Assembly: GCF_003264935.1 (NCBI RefSeq)
Contig: NZ_QLOE01000004.1
Location: forward strand, 100,978 to 164,977
Direction of reading: 5' to 3'
Origin: Methanothermobacter tenebrarum
Lineage (GTDB): Archaea > Methanobacteriota > Methanobacteria > Methanobacteriales > DSM-23052
DNA length: 64,000 bases
Notes under the pieces: model-generated
Database searches by the model: none
Seen by the model: only the letters and a program-made list of their open reading frames with translations
What the model was told of the DNA's origin: nothing
Translations under genes and position numbers: made by a program
Shown here: positions 49,538 through 57,798 of the stretch, piece by piece
Layout: the number at the start of each line of letters is the position of its first letter
Numbering within the stretch: position 1 is the stretch's first letter

Positions 49538-50161
49538 GTGTTGAAATGTGACAAATGCGGATACGAGAACGACCTTGACGCAAAGTATTGCGTAAAATGT
49601 GGTAATAGATTCCAAGAGGGCGCGGACAAGAACATTATCATATTAGTCGTCGCCCTGATACTCGTAGGCATAATAGGAGTGGCCGCTGGGATCATATCAA
49701 AATCACAGATCAGAGAAGATGTTCCAGTAAATATCGAGGAAGGATTCCCACTATCAGAGGTCCCAAGTCTTGCTGCTGAAATAGAAAGATCAGGATACAA
49801 CTTCGATTCAGTCACATATAAAGGCGTCACACTCGATAAATGGCAATGTCTCTATATATTCTCAAGAGCCATTGTAATGATACATAATGGTGAAACTGGC
49901 AACATCCCTATAAGAGAATTCACCCCCCCAAACAACCCCTATGGATATGTCGAATCTGGAATGCTTACAAAAGCCGAATATCTTGACATGGCCCAGAGAA
50001 CCTATAATTGGATGGACAACTATGCAAGTGCACCTAACTTTATCGGCATCACAACACCTGGAGTCCCTGATTTATCCCCTGAAACGGCTTTGAGGATCTA
50101 TACGAAAATCTTAACATATTACAATACCACGGGAGAACTACCAGAGACAATAAATTTTTAA
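49538..50161 (+). CDS. Zinc-ribbon, anchor and pseudomurein-binding-repeat protein
   Basis: The 207-residue protein reads LKCDKCGYENDLDAKYCVKC (zinc ribbon), then one membrane helix (NIIILVVALILVGIIGVAAG). Its external domain has two pseudomurein-binding-like repeats: YKGVTLDKWQCLYIFSRAI and PDLSPETALRIYTKILTYY. It thus links a cytoplasmic zinc ribbon to the cell wall. The start is GTG 49,538 or TTG 49,541 behind GAGGGG. Confidence 0.75.
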   Translation: MLKCDKCGYENDLDAKYCVKCGNRFQEGADKNIIILVVALILVGIIGVAAGIISKSQIREDVPVNIEEGFPLSEVPSLAAEIERSGYNFDSVTYKGVTLDKWQCLYIFSRAIVMIHNGETGNIPIREFTPPNNPYGYVESGMLTKAEYLDMAQRTYNWMDNYASAPNFIGITTPGVPDLSPETALRIYTKILTYYNTTGELPETINF

Positions 50162-50480
50162 AATGGGGTTGTAGTAATGTCATAGAAGGATGATAACCTT
50201 CTAACTACTGGGATAGAGGATTTTAAAAAATCCATTGGGGTATATTATCCTTTTCTAGCCGATGATGGTTGTCATCGCGCGTGTCCGGGATCCGAGGAAA
50301 GGAAAGATACTATCAGGATGGATGAAATCAACCCTACAGGGCCTGAAATATCACAGACTCCTCGAACCAACTAAAGAAGGAGAAGAAGTAGAGATCCAAA
50401 GAAGAAATACTATGATGAAATGACTGAGGATAGAAGCAGAGATAGAACTCATTAAAGGAGATTATGACCAAGAAAAAAAT
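50162..50480 (+). other. Gap after the zinc-ribbon pair
   Basis: Fragments of open frame occur on the plus strand (for example around 50,300) with no start or known motif. Nothing firm is supported. Confidence 0.3.
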
Positions 50481-50484
50481 TGGA

Positions 50485-50600
50485 ATAGGCGGGGGAAGAA
50501 TAATGGTGCTTCTATTGCTTTTCTCTTGGTCAGTTCCAGGATGATCTGTAATATGTCCCTGTTTTTTTGTAGTTTTTCAACTTCACATAGCTTCATGCAA
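50485..50600 (-). pseudogene. Decayed fragment of the coiled-coil protein at 61.9 kb
   Basis: On the minus strand this segment matches the C-terminal end of the coiled-coil gene at 61,930-62,360: KLQKNRDILQIILE and LTKRKAIEAP against RLQNRSIIEIILEKLTKRKAIEG. Only about 100 bases survive. Confidence 0.7.
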
Positions 50601-50689
50601 ATATCAGGTGGTCTAGCTTGTTATGGGAACGCTTAGGGGGGAACTTCATCAAAAGGTAGGAATAGGGACGAAAACATTGCCCCCATCTG

Positions 50690-51192
50690 CCTAAATTTCT
50701 AAAAAAGTTCACTTCTTTATTTTTAACGATTTTATAATTATCATCTGCAACCCCATCGGAAAGGAGATTACACGTGACTAAAAAGACCCTGCCACCCTTC
50801 ACAAAGACATAGATATAAAGGGGGTTCATCTAAATAATATTGAGTATACTCCACATCACCAAGGTTCCCCTTATCTGCTACACCAAGAGTCCAAGAAGAA
50901 ACATTATATTCAACATCCTCTAATGGAACATTCTTAGAAAAAAAAACTTACCATGTGTTTTCCTTCCTTATCCTTAAGCACAACAGATTCAAGAACTTTC
51001 AGCAAGATCAACATCGTGGATTGTGACATTCAAGTCTTTTTGGTATTCGAAGGAAATATAGTCTCCTGAAAATGTGGTTGTACCAGGATTCGAAATAGTA
51101 TATAATCCATATGCGATAATGGCAAGTAAAACTAATCCTGCAATTACTTTACCTGCACCTAACACAAACTCCCTCCAAAAGAGCATCATCAA
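50690..51192 (-). pseudogene. Frameshifted anchored PsbP-like protein
   Basis: The frames follow one another: MMMLFWREFVLGAGKVIAGL (anchor), FSGDYISFEYQKDLNVTIHD, then ESVVLKDKEGKHMVSFF, SKNVPLEDVEYNVSSWTLGV with LGDVEYTQYYLDEPP, and finally PLYIYVFVKGGRVFLVTCNL. Three or more shifts separate them, two beside T or C runs. A related fragment lies at 52,633-52,861. The first part alone could still be made as a 67-residue anchor peptide. Confidence 0.75.
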
Positions 51193-51262
51193 ATTAGAGA
51201 GGCTTAGATGGTACCATATGTAAACCTAATATATAACTTTTAGTCTCCCAGGCTAAACCTGG

Positions 51263-51377
51263 GGATACATTCCTGTTACAAATCGAAATTTACTCTCACA
51301 CCCCGAAAAATCAACCCACTAAATATTAAATCCTGGAAAGGTATATCATTCATTACAAATCGAAATTTAGTGTCTAA
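51263..51377 (+). repeat. Dispersed repeat copy B
   Basis: Contains GATACATTCCTGTTACAAAT, the block CACTAAATATTAAAT, and TTACAAATCGAAATTTAGTG at its end, with two iteron-like motifs 77 bases apart. The adjoining TTTTAGTCTCCCAGGCTAA also occurs, inverted, at about 55,980. It is upstream of the 51,530 gene. Confidence 0.8.
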
Positions 51378-51529
51378 ACATTCTGGTAAGGCAAGATTTA
51401 ACTTTGATCGAAATCTTACAAATAATGTAAATAATAAGTGTGGACTGTTACAGGAAAATATTGTTTTATAAGGTTTGGGGATGCGCCGCCTAAAATTCAT
51501 CTCTTGACAAAAAAATAAAAGGTGAATTT

Positions 51530-51904
51530 ATGGACAAAACAACAAAAGCCCTTTTTGTAGCCTGTTTTGTCCTAGCAACAGCCCTAGGATTCACCACAGG
51601 ACCACTCCTCCAAGAAAAACCAATCCTCCCATCCAAAACCACAAAAAATACAACAATCACGAATAACCCTAACAAAACTACAAGTAATCTAAACAATACT
51701 AACCAGGATAAAGAGGATCTTGTGACATTCCCATCAGGGTATCTAATTCATGTAGGTGAAGCACACCCAATATGTCCCTTCTGCGGCTCCACTGACACCT
51801 ATCAGACCGGGACAGGACCAGTAGGAGACTACTGGTATTATTATTACCATTGTAATTCTTGTGGCAGGGACTTTGCAGAATACACAGAAAACGTATTCAC
51901 ATAA
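51530..51904 (+). CDS. Signal-anchored zinc-ribbon protein
   Basis: The 124-residue protein shares its first 55 residues (MDKTTKALFVACFVLATALG, linker KTTKNTTITNNPNKTTSN) and 40 bases of 5' leader with the gene at 47,917. Its C-terminus is instead an external zinc-ribbon-like module: HPICPFCGSTDTYQTG ... HCNSCGRDFAEY. This is N-terminal duplication with domain replacement. The ribosome site is AAAAGGTGA. Confidence 0.8.
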   Translation: MDKTTKALFVACFVLATALGFTTGPLLQEKPILPSKTTKNTTITNNPNKTTSNLNNTNQDKEDLVTFPSGYLIHVGEAHPICPFCGSTDTYQTGTGPVGDYWYYYYHCNSCGRDFAEYTENVFT

Positions 51905-51909
51905 CATGT

Positions 51910-52462
51910 CTAAAGAACATCATTACGGGCTTTTATGGCATCTATTATGAAAAATGCTGTTAAAGCTTCGGCCCAAATTATGCCTGCTAAAAGCCAGCCC
52001 ATGGCAGGTGGCATAAACTGTGATCAAGGTTGCAATAAGTTGAGTAGCTACAATGGGCGATGAAAAGTTGTGGTGCTGGTCTGATCTCCCAGAAATGGCC
52101 TCTTGTCCTTGCCATGAACACTGTTAAATGGCCGGCGACAGAGAGTTTGAGATATATGAAGGATTGGAGGACTGGGAGGGATAATTGTAATATTCTAATC
52201 CCTAAATAAAGCACGAAAAAGGATTCTATAACGCCTAAAATTCCAAGGAATGTGGCTATGCTTAATATGGTTTTCAGATTCCATTTTTCTGGTTTATTTG
52301 AATATTTTACATTATCGTAGGCGATTGTCATGATGGGCGCGTCGTTTAATAGTGCTAGTAGAATTATCATCAGGGCGTTTACTGGATAAAATTGGAATAT
52401 GAGAATGGATGATGTAATAAAAAAATAAAACCCTGATGGTTTCGGTTATTCGGTAAATGGAG
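51910..52462 (-). pseudogene. C-terminal remnant of a P-type ATPase
   Basis: Pieces on the minus strand match the last membrane segments of plasma-membrane H+-ATPase-type pumps: YRITETIRVLFF, FQFYPVNALMIILLALLND, PIMTIAYDNVKYSNKPEKWN, LQSFIYLKLSVAGHLTVF, and finally MGWLLAGIIWAEALTAFF with IDAIKARNDVL before a stop. Two frameshifts are needed, one at a T7 run. The nucleotide-binding and phosphorylation domains are gone. Confidence 0.85.
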
Positions 52463-52637
52463 TAATTATTCGTTTCGCATTTATTTTTTCTTTGGGGGCT
52501 CCTTGTAGTTTTTCGTGTGTTGTTTTGTCTATTTGCTGGTTGCATTCTATGCAAAATCTTGCAGCTTCAAGGTTTTTAATTCCACAGTTTGGGCAAATTT
52601 TCAACCTTTCAGAGGCTATAGATTCTTTTATAATCAT
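52446..52637 (-). pseudogene. Zinc-ribbon fragment duplicated from the HEAT-protein gene
   Basis: Reads IIKESIASERLKICPNCGIK, then NLEAARFCIECNQQ and a short tail. KESIASERLKICP is identical to the HEAT protein, and about 40 bases of DNA match nearly perfectly (near 45,366-45,405). It is joined to the ATPase remnant at one side and to a PsbP-like fragment at the other, so it marks recombination junctions. An isolated 63-residue product is possible but unlikely. Confidence 0.7.
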
Positions 52638-52861
52638 TAGAAGATCTTAAACGAGATATACTGGGTTTTGCTGGTTATCGTATAACAGATGAAGGAATTC
52701 TTGGAGATGTGCAATATACTGAATTTTGGTCAGATCAAGTAGACCAGACTATTTATGTTTTCGAAAAGGATGGCAGAGTCCTCGAAATTCAATGTGACTT
52801 TGACACCGAGTGTAAAAATGTGGCGAAAGACACTATAAAATCCTTGAGAGTGAAGAACTGA
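52633..52861 (+). pseudogene. C-terminal fragment of a PsbP-like protein
   Basis: The open frame without a start reads LEDLKRDILGFAGYRITDEG, ILGDVQYTEFWSDQVDQTIY and VFEKDGRVLEIQCDFDTECK to a stop. LGDV.YT, IYVF.K.GRV and the cysteine are shared with the relic at 50.7-51.2 kb. It begins exactly where the minus-strand zinc-ribbon fragment begins. Confidence 0.7.
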
Positions 52862-53011
52862 TCTCCCAGGGTGTAGCGCATAGTCCCATACTAAACCCGT
52901 ACAAAAGGTTGTGAAAAAAAAAACAATGTTTTTGTAAGGAGGCCTTAAACCAGGTTTGAAAAAAAGAAGAAGATTCTACTCCTCCCTAACTCTTTCAATT
53001 ACCCTAAATAT

Positions 53012-53150
53012 ATAGAATTCAAGTTTACAGACGAAATCCACACACTAACAGAAATCAAACTACACATTTTATGAAAAATCAATCAACTAAGTATTAAAAT
53101 GCTGAAGGCTACATTCCTGTTTACAAGCGAAATTCACACACTCACTTTAT
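53012..53150 (+). repeat. Dispersed repeat copy C
   Basis: Starts AGAATTCAAGTTTACAGACG, continues with CCACACACTAACAGAAATC and TTTTATGAAAAATCAATCAA, and ends CTACATTCCTGTTTACAAGC with GAAATTCACACACTCAC. It is the longest full-order match to copies A and E. Confidence 0.8.
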
Positions 53151-53675
53151 TAGTGCATGATATTTAAGTCCTTATCCAACTTGCATATCTTATTTCAGAA
53201 AGGGGATTTTGCAAACAGGAGAAAATAAAGCTTTCACATTATGTTATGGGGAAACTTATCGGGTTTTCAATGTCCTGAAACCCCCTCCAACGCTCATTAT
53301 AACTTAAACCGTTTAATGGGCCTCACAGCAAAATCCAAAAATTTCTTTGCTCACAATATCTTTCTCGCGAGATCTCAATACTAAAAATCTTCCCATCTTC
53401 TAAGATTAGATGGGCAGTCGGGGCATGTATGCCTCTTCCCTAATTTATATTTTTAGACCACGAAGATTACACAAACTTTTCTTAATCGAATCCATTTTCG
53501 GCGGGGTTCTGGCTCCTAATCATTTTCCTACCCTGTGTGTAATCTTGATTAAAATCAAACTGGAAAAGTGTCTAACCATACCTATGATGAGCGCACACCT
53601 TTTTTGGAGGGACGATGATTTAAAGGAAAACTTTGAAAAGTTGCCCTACAAACTACTTCACTGGATACTACTCCT
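53151..53675 (+). other. Gap without a supported gene
   Basis: About 525 bases. A minus-strand open stretch near 53,410-53,460 reads KLGKRHTCPDCPSNLRRW with a CxxC, too short to assign. No repeat or RNA is seen. Confidence 0.3.
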
Positions 53676-54554
53676 CTATTGTTCCCTTTCTATTTTGATT
53701 TTTATTGGCATTTTCTTTCCTTTGAGGAATCTCCAAACAATCAACAAGATTATCAATACTATAAGCCATCCTGGTATCACTATAACCTGGCTTGTGGTTT
53801 CAAGCGGCCTTTGCGGATTATATATTCCATATTCTATCTTTGCATCTGCATGGTATATTCCAAGATCCCATAGGCCAGGCCGCCATGTGACAACATCAGT
53901 ATATTCATCTCCGGGATAGACTCCTCCTTTAGAGTTGATTTTAGCGTTGGTGAACCATCCTTTTAAAGTTATTGTCCCTGTGAAGTTCTGGTAGGTGTTA
54001 CCAGTATTTTTAAGTGTATACCGGAATTCTCCAGGTAATGGTGTTATAATTATAAGTGGGACTTTGAATTTTTCGAGTTTAAGAGATTCTTTGATGGGCC
54101 CTGGCAACCCGATGACGATAGGAACTATGACCTCTGCGCCTTGCATTATAACAAATTGTGTCCCGCCACCTTTAGCTTGGGGAGTCGACTTTGGAGTTGC
54201 CCTTATAACCAAAGCTCCTACAGAGTCCCTGTAATTGTAATTTGAGGGTACATTCACCTCAAAATGGACATCCTTATGTTCCTTTGGTCTTAGAGTGAAT
54301 TTTGTCTCTTTGATTTTTATCCAGTCAGAGGCGCCGCCGTCAACAAGTAGTAGGTGTGTTTTATCCTTCAAGATCCTTTTCTTGTCAACGGTGACATCTA
54401 TTGTCTCATTCCCAAAATTTTCCACTGTAACTTTCCCAGAGAAATGTGTAGTATTTTTTATTTCGAATCGCGTGGGTGAAACTAGCAAATTCACAGCAGA
54501 AACAGAGGACAAGAAAAACACCAATAATATTAAAGTTATAATTGCCCTTCTCAT
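53676..54554 (-). CDS. Secreted DUF916/WxL-binding-like surface protein with C-terminal anchor
   Basis: The 292-residue protein has signal peptide RRAIITLILLVFFLSSVSAV, two beta-sandwich regions (LLVSPTRFEIKNTTHFSGKV, ... FRYTLKNTGNTYQNFTGTI), and a C-terminal membrane helix (VIVIPGWLIVLIILLIVWRFL) with a basic tail. The layout is that of DUF916/DUF3324 proteins that bind WxL surface proteins in Gram-positive bacteria. It is downstream of, and cotranscribed with, the secreted protein gene at 54,604, its likely partner. Confidence 0.75.
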   Translation of the reverse strand: MRRAIITLILLVFFLSSVSAVNLLVSPTRFEIKNTTHFSGKVTVENFGNETIDVTVDKKRILKDKTHLLLVDGGASDWIKIKETKFTLRPKEHKDVHFEVNVPSNYNYRDSVGALVIRATPKSTPQAKGGGTQFVIMQGAEVIVPIVIGLPGPIKESLKLEKFKVPLIIITPLPGEFRYTLKNTGNTYQNFTGTITLKGWFTNAKINSKGGVYPGDEYTDVVTWRPGLWDLGIYHADAKIEYGIYNPQRPLETTSQVIVIPGWLIVLIILLIVWRFLKGKKMPIKIKIEREQ

Positions 54555-54603
54555 CCCTTTTTCACCTCAAAAAATAAAATAAGAAAATGGGAAATTATAA
54601 ATT

Positions 54604-55164
54604 TTATGGTGTTGTTGGTTCTGTTCCACCTGCCTGGACAGCTGCATGGTATATCGTTGTCGTGTAAACTCCTGGTGGCGTTGCAAATGGCACAGTCAAG
54701 AAGAGGTCAACAGGCACTGTAAGGTGTGCTCCTTGTGATGGTGGACCCCAACCTGCTTTTACAAGCGCATAGGTAGTATCAAAGGCGGTTTTTTGAAGTG
54801 TGTCATTAGCATAACCATCATATTTAAGGTTATCTAATGCTATTTTATCGGCACCCTTTGTCAAGTCGCCTGCAGCCCTTACATAGAGGTCTATGGCCAC
54901 GTTAGAATATGTGTGGACCTGTTCAGCAGTGTCTCCACCTTCCCAGCTTCTTTCGAAGTTGTCTGCAGGAACGTTACCTAAATTTATTGTACCATTTTCA
55001 GTGCCAGCCCATGTAGCTGTAATTGCGATTGTATCAGAAACATTGGCTTGTAAAGTTTGTGTAGTTGATTCTGATGCTTGTGCTGTTACTGGCTGGTAAT
55101 AGGCCATGCCGACAATGGACATCATTATCGCAGCCAATAAGAATAGCGGGGCGAAACTCCGCAT
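54604..55164 (-). CDS. Secreted beta-rich surface protein
   Basis: The 186-residue protein has a signal peptide (FAPLFLLAAIMMSIVGMAYY) and a Thr/Ser-rich acidic external domain: ITATWAGTENGTINLGNVPA, AIDLYVRAAGDL, VPVDLFLTVPFATPPGVYTT. Several NxS/T sequons could be used by AglB. It resembles WxL-like or archaeal pilin-size surface domains, but the WxL motif itself is not evident. AGGGGGTG precedes the start. Confidence 0.7.
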   Translation of the reverse strand: MRSFAPLFLLAAIMMSIVGMAYYQPVTAQASESTTQTLQANVSDTIAITATWAGTENGTINLGNVPADNFERSWEGGDTAEQVHTYSNVAIDLYVRAAGDLTKGADKIALDNLKYDGYANDTLQKTAFDTTYALVKAGWGPPSQGAHLTVPVDLFLTVPFATPPGVYTTTIYHAAVQAGGTEPTTP

Positions 55165-55636
55165 AAATCACACCCCCTTAATGCAAAGCTAGATTTCACT
55201 TAAAAAAAAAGTTTGTTGTGAAGATTCTCACAAGTTTTTAAAAGGTGATGATAGTGGAGTCCCTCCGCCTAAAAACTTTTATTTTTGATAAACTTCTAAT
55301 TTGAATGGGGTGGCTTGGTAGATTCCTTGGCATTGGCAAGGCGATTTTCTATATATGTTTCGATTTGAAAACAAGTATTACTAAATTTCAGATAGGATTC
55401 CACCCATGAAGGAGACACTAAACTTCGACTTGTAAAAAAAGATGTAAAAAGTGGGGGGTGCATAAAAGGGAGTAGATTTCGACTTGAAAAATTACATGAC
55501 CATGGGATACACACACCAAATTTCGACTTGAAAAACTTGTAAACTAAGATAAAAAAACAAATAAAAAATGAAGATTCTATTTCATGCCAATAAAATGCAA
55601 ATAGAATGATAGTTTTTGATTTAAAGCTTGTAGAAA

Positions 55637-55693
55637 ATATCTTATGTAATTATTATATATATTATATATATATTTTACTGTTACATAAGATAT
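55637..55693. repeat. Perfect 13-bp inverted repeat around an AT core
   Basis: ATATCTTATGTAA and TTACATAAGATAT pair perfectly across 31 bases that are almost only A and T. The word TCTTATGTAA recurs at 46,672, 47,791 and as an inverted pair at 63,415/63,443. Confidence 0.95.
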
Positions 55694-55701
55694 ATAATAT
55701 T

Positions 55702-55885
55702 CGCCTTGCGAAACCCACTTTCAAATCGAAATTTAGTGTCTGTCACGTGGTGGGGGTACATTCCTGTTACAAATCGAAATCCACTGCTTATCACTATAGG
55801 CAGGGGAGATATAGCCTATGTTTACAGACGAAATCCACACACTAACAGAAATCAAACCATCACTTTTATGAAAAATTAATTCACT
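55702..55885 (+). repeat. Dispersed repeat copy E (inside the origin-like element)
   Basis: Contains GGGTACATTCCTGTTACAAAT, GTTTACAGACGAAATCCACA, CACTAACAGAAATCAAACCA and TTCACTAAATATTAAATG in a rearranged order compared with copies A and C. It supplies three of the plus-oriented iteron motifs. Confidence 0.8.
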
Positions 55886-56014
55886 AAATATTAAATGTTG
55901 GGAGAGTATTTTATTACAATCATTACAAGTCAAAAAAATGAGGGAGAGTAAATTTGTAACAGAAATTGTATTCCCAGTAGATTAGCTTGGGAGACTAAAT
56001 TTCAAGGTGAAAAA

Positions 56015-57151
56015 ATGGAATTGCTGCCTCACACACGTCTTAAGCTTGAAGAAGCCAAACATTTCTATAAATGTATGAAAAAGGCATCAGAGGACCATAA
56101 AGGAAATCTCTTCTTTTTTAATTTCAGCGCATTTGTTTCTGCATGGAAGTCAATTGTCAACGACAAATCTTATTTTTTAGCAAATGAAATCTATGGAGAA
56201 CTCAAGAAATATTACAGAAAGGAAGAAGTTAAGAAATTCAGAGATGAAATTGTAAAAAAGGTTTTTAATAATTTAGAAAAGGATGAAAAAGAAGTTAAAG
56301 ATGTCTTGGCGGACTTAAGGAATTTGGTAGTTCATAGGAGATTTCCTGATGATCTTAAAATTAAAGTAGAAATGGAAGACTCGCTCGCTCTAAAAGAAAA
56401 ATGCACTTATAGAATTACATTTTCTACCATGTTTGGAACATATGAGGTATCTGGCAATTTTAATGAGGAAGAAATTTCTAAACAAAAAAGACATTTAAAG
56501 AGAGAAAATGATGAAGACAAAGTGTGGATGATATTCTGTACAAAAGATGGAAGAAGAAATATTCTTGACATTTCTAAAAAAGGACTAAATATAGCAGAAA
56601 AGGTCGTCGAAGAATGTGAAAAAAGATTGTCTAAAAAACTGAAAAAACATTCCCAATCATGGACTGATTATAAAGCTAAATGGAGCATATGCAATAAAAC
56701 CTTTTCCGGGCCCATAGATAAAAAGAATATCTCTTTTAAAAGCGTTTTTGATGACCGTTTCGTCAATGTGTTGTATGCAAAACATAAAGACACTATAGTT
56801 ACACTTCTCGATTCTCATATTCCATACGTTCAGTGCCTTCTAGGAGAAACGCAATTAATGGAAGTAAAAATAGAGGAGCTGTCACCTAAGTTTATGATTG
56901 TAGGAGGCGCATTTAGAGAAGAGGAAATTAAATTTGACTGGCTAGAAACAATAATTCCAAATATTCAGTGTGAAATGGAGCCTATAAAGGTGCCATTTAA
57001 TGGTCATACAATCTCGATCTCATTTTCAGAGAAAAAGATTTCAATTAAACTGATTACTTCAAAACCAATGAACCTACAAGAATCTACAAAGATTATACGT
57101 AATATCCAAGAAGTGCTTTCTATTTTATTCGACACACCTATCTACACCTGA
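56015..57151 (+). CDS. HEPN-motif protein with unknown C-terminal domain
   Basis: Of 378 residues, the first 110 are helical with NLFFFNFSAFVSAWKSIV and the HEPN-type motif RNLVVH (Arg102-His107), as in large HEPN-like proteins with a conserved N-terminal FxxNLSAFxSAxxS pattern. The rest (about 110-378) is mixed alpha-beta and unrecognised. HEPN domains with R-x4-H are metal-independent RNases in toxins and defence systems. It starts ATG behind AAGGTGA, right after the repeat element, and is followed five bases later by another HEPN gene. Confidence 0.6.
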   Translation: MELLPHTRLKLEEAKHFYKCMKKASEDHKGNLFFFNFSAFVSAWKSIVNDKSYFLANEIYGELKKYYRKEEVKKFRDEIVKKVFNNLEKDEKEVKDVLADLRNLVVHRRFPDDLKIKVEMEDSLALKEKCTYRITFSTMFGTYEVSGNFNEEEISKQKRHLKRENDEDKVWMIFCTKDGRRNILDISKKGLNIAEKVVEECEKRLSKKLKKHSQSWTDYKAKWSICNKTFSGPIDKKNISFKSVFDDRFVNVLYAKHKDTIVTLLDSHIPYVQCLLGETQLMEVKIEELSPKFMIVGGAFREEEIKFDWLETIIPNIQCEMEPIKVPFNGHTISISFSEKKISIKLITSKPMNLQESTKIIRNIQEVLSILFDTPIYT

Positions 57152-57156
57152 ATTTT

Positions 57157-57798
57157 GTGGGAGAAATAGACAGTAAAGAGGTTGAAGTTTATGGTAGATT
57201 TCCTAAACCAATAGAACCAACGGATAGATGGAAAATTTTTGATGTATGTCAAATTATTAAGGATGATGAAATTAAATCCATTTTTGACTCTTTTTCCAAA
57301 AAATGGGAAAAATGGGACGATCTTTTATCTTTTTACATTGATGCTTCATTTTTTGTAAATCATGCCAAGCTACAGCTTTTTATGTACGTGGCCGGGCTTG
57401 AACGTTGGCATGACGAACAATTCCCCAAAGAGAATGTATACATACTTGAAAAGTTAAAGAGGACGAAGGATAAAATTGGTATTGTTTATGAAAGAGTTTT
57501 TGATCGATTTGGAGAGGAGCTTAAAGAAGGCTTGGAAGAACTTTGGAACGGCGATTATGAACAATTCTTAGACAAATTTTTCGAACGCGCAAAGGATACA
57601 AGGAATGCAATAGCACATGCTTCAATAGCACATCCTTCAAGGAAGAAGCATGTATTTGAAAAACCTGAAGAGTTTATCAAGGCAAATGAGCTATTACGTT
57701 TAATATTTAGGGCATGTCTGTTGGAAATCACAAGATTAAAAGAAGAAAGAATCGCTGAAATCCTTATTGGAGAAGAAAAAAACACTCGGATTAAATAG
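57157..57798 (+). CDS. HEPN-domain protein, first of a tandem pair
   Basis: The 213-residue helical protein carries DTRNAIAHASIAHP (Arg149-His154) and a typical end LLRLIFRACLLEITRLKEE. An upstream helix contains MYVAGLERWHDEQF, as in ApeA-type HEPN domains. It starts GTG. Its last codons run through seven A bases. Reading on in the next frame would fuse it to the following HEPN module, so the two may be one gene. RNase activity is inferred from the motif. Confidence 0.65.
   Translation: MGEIDSKEVEVYGRFPKPIEPTDRWKIFDVCQIIKDDEIKSIFDSFSKKWEKWDDLLSFYIDASFFVNHAKLQLFMYVAGLERWHDEQFPKENVYILEKLKRTKDKIGIVYERVFDRFGEELKEGLEELWNGDYEQFLDKFFERAKDTRNAIAHASIAHPSRKKHVFEKPEEFIKANELLRLIFRACLLEITRLKEERIAEILIGEEKNTRIK

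Larger units (their letters stand above)
55333..55945. other. Origin-like element: opposed iterons around an AT-rich core
   Basis: Four motifs of the form TTTCGACTTGAAA (minus orientation) lie at about 55,358, 55,421, 55,475 and 55,519. Four related motifs in plus orientation (TTTCAAATCGAAATTT, GTTACAAATCGAAAT, GTTTACAGACGAAAT, ATTACAAGTC) lie at about 55,719, 55,766, 55,820 and 55,922. Between them are a hairpin at about 55,584-55,615 and an AT-only core. Archaeal origins have Orc1/Cdc6 boxes in opposite orientation around an AT-rich unwinding element. No orc1/cdc6 or rep gene is in the window, so function is inferred only. Confidence 0.6.

Noticed and set aside
53410..53919. 169-codon plus-strand frame
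   Set aside because: Overlaps the end of the signal-peptide surface protein on the other strand and shows no domain or ribosome site.
55333..55945. Interpretation of the iterons as a degenerate CRISPR array
   Set aside because: Intervals between motifs vary from about 45 to 100 bases, the orientation flips at the AT core, and repeats are not conserved beyond about 15 bases.
57776..57783. Canonical minus-one slippery heptamer A AAA AAC in the first tandem HEPN gene
   Set aside because: It is in the right phase for a minus-one shift, but that frame stops after a few codons; the following HEPN module lies in the plus-one frame.
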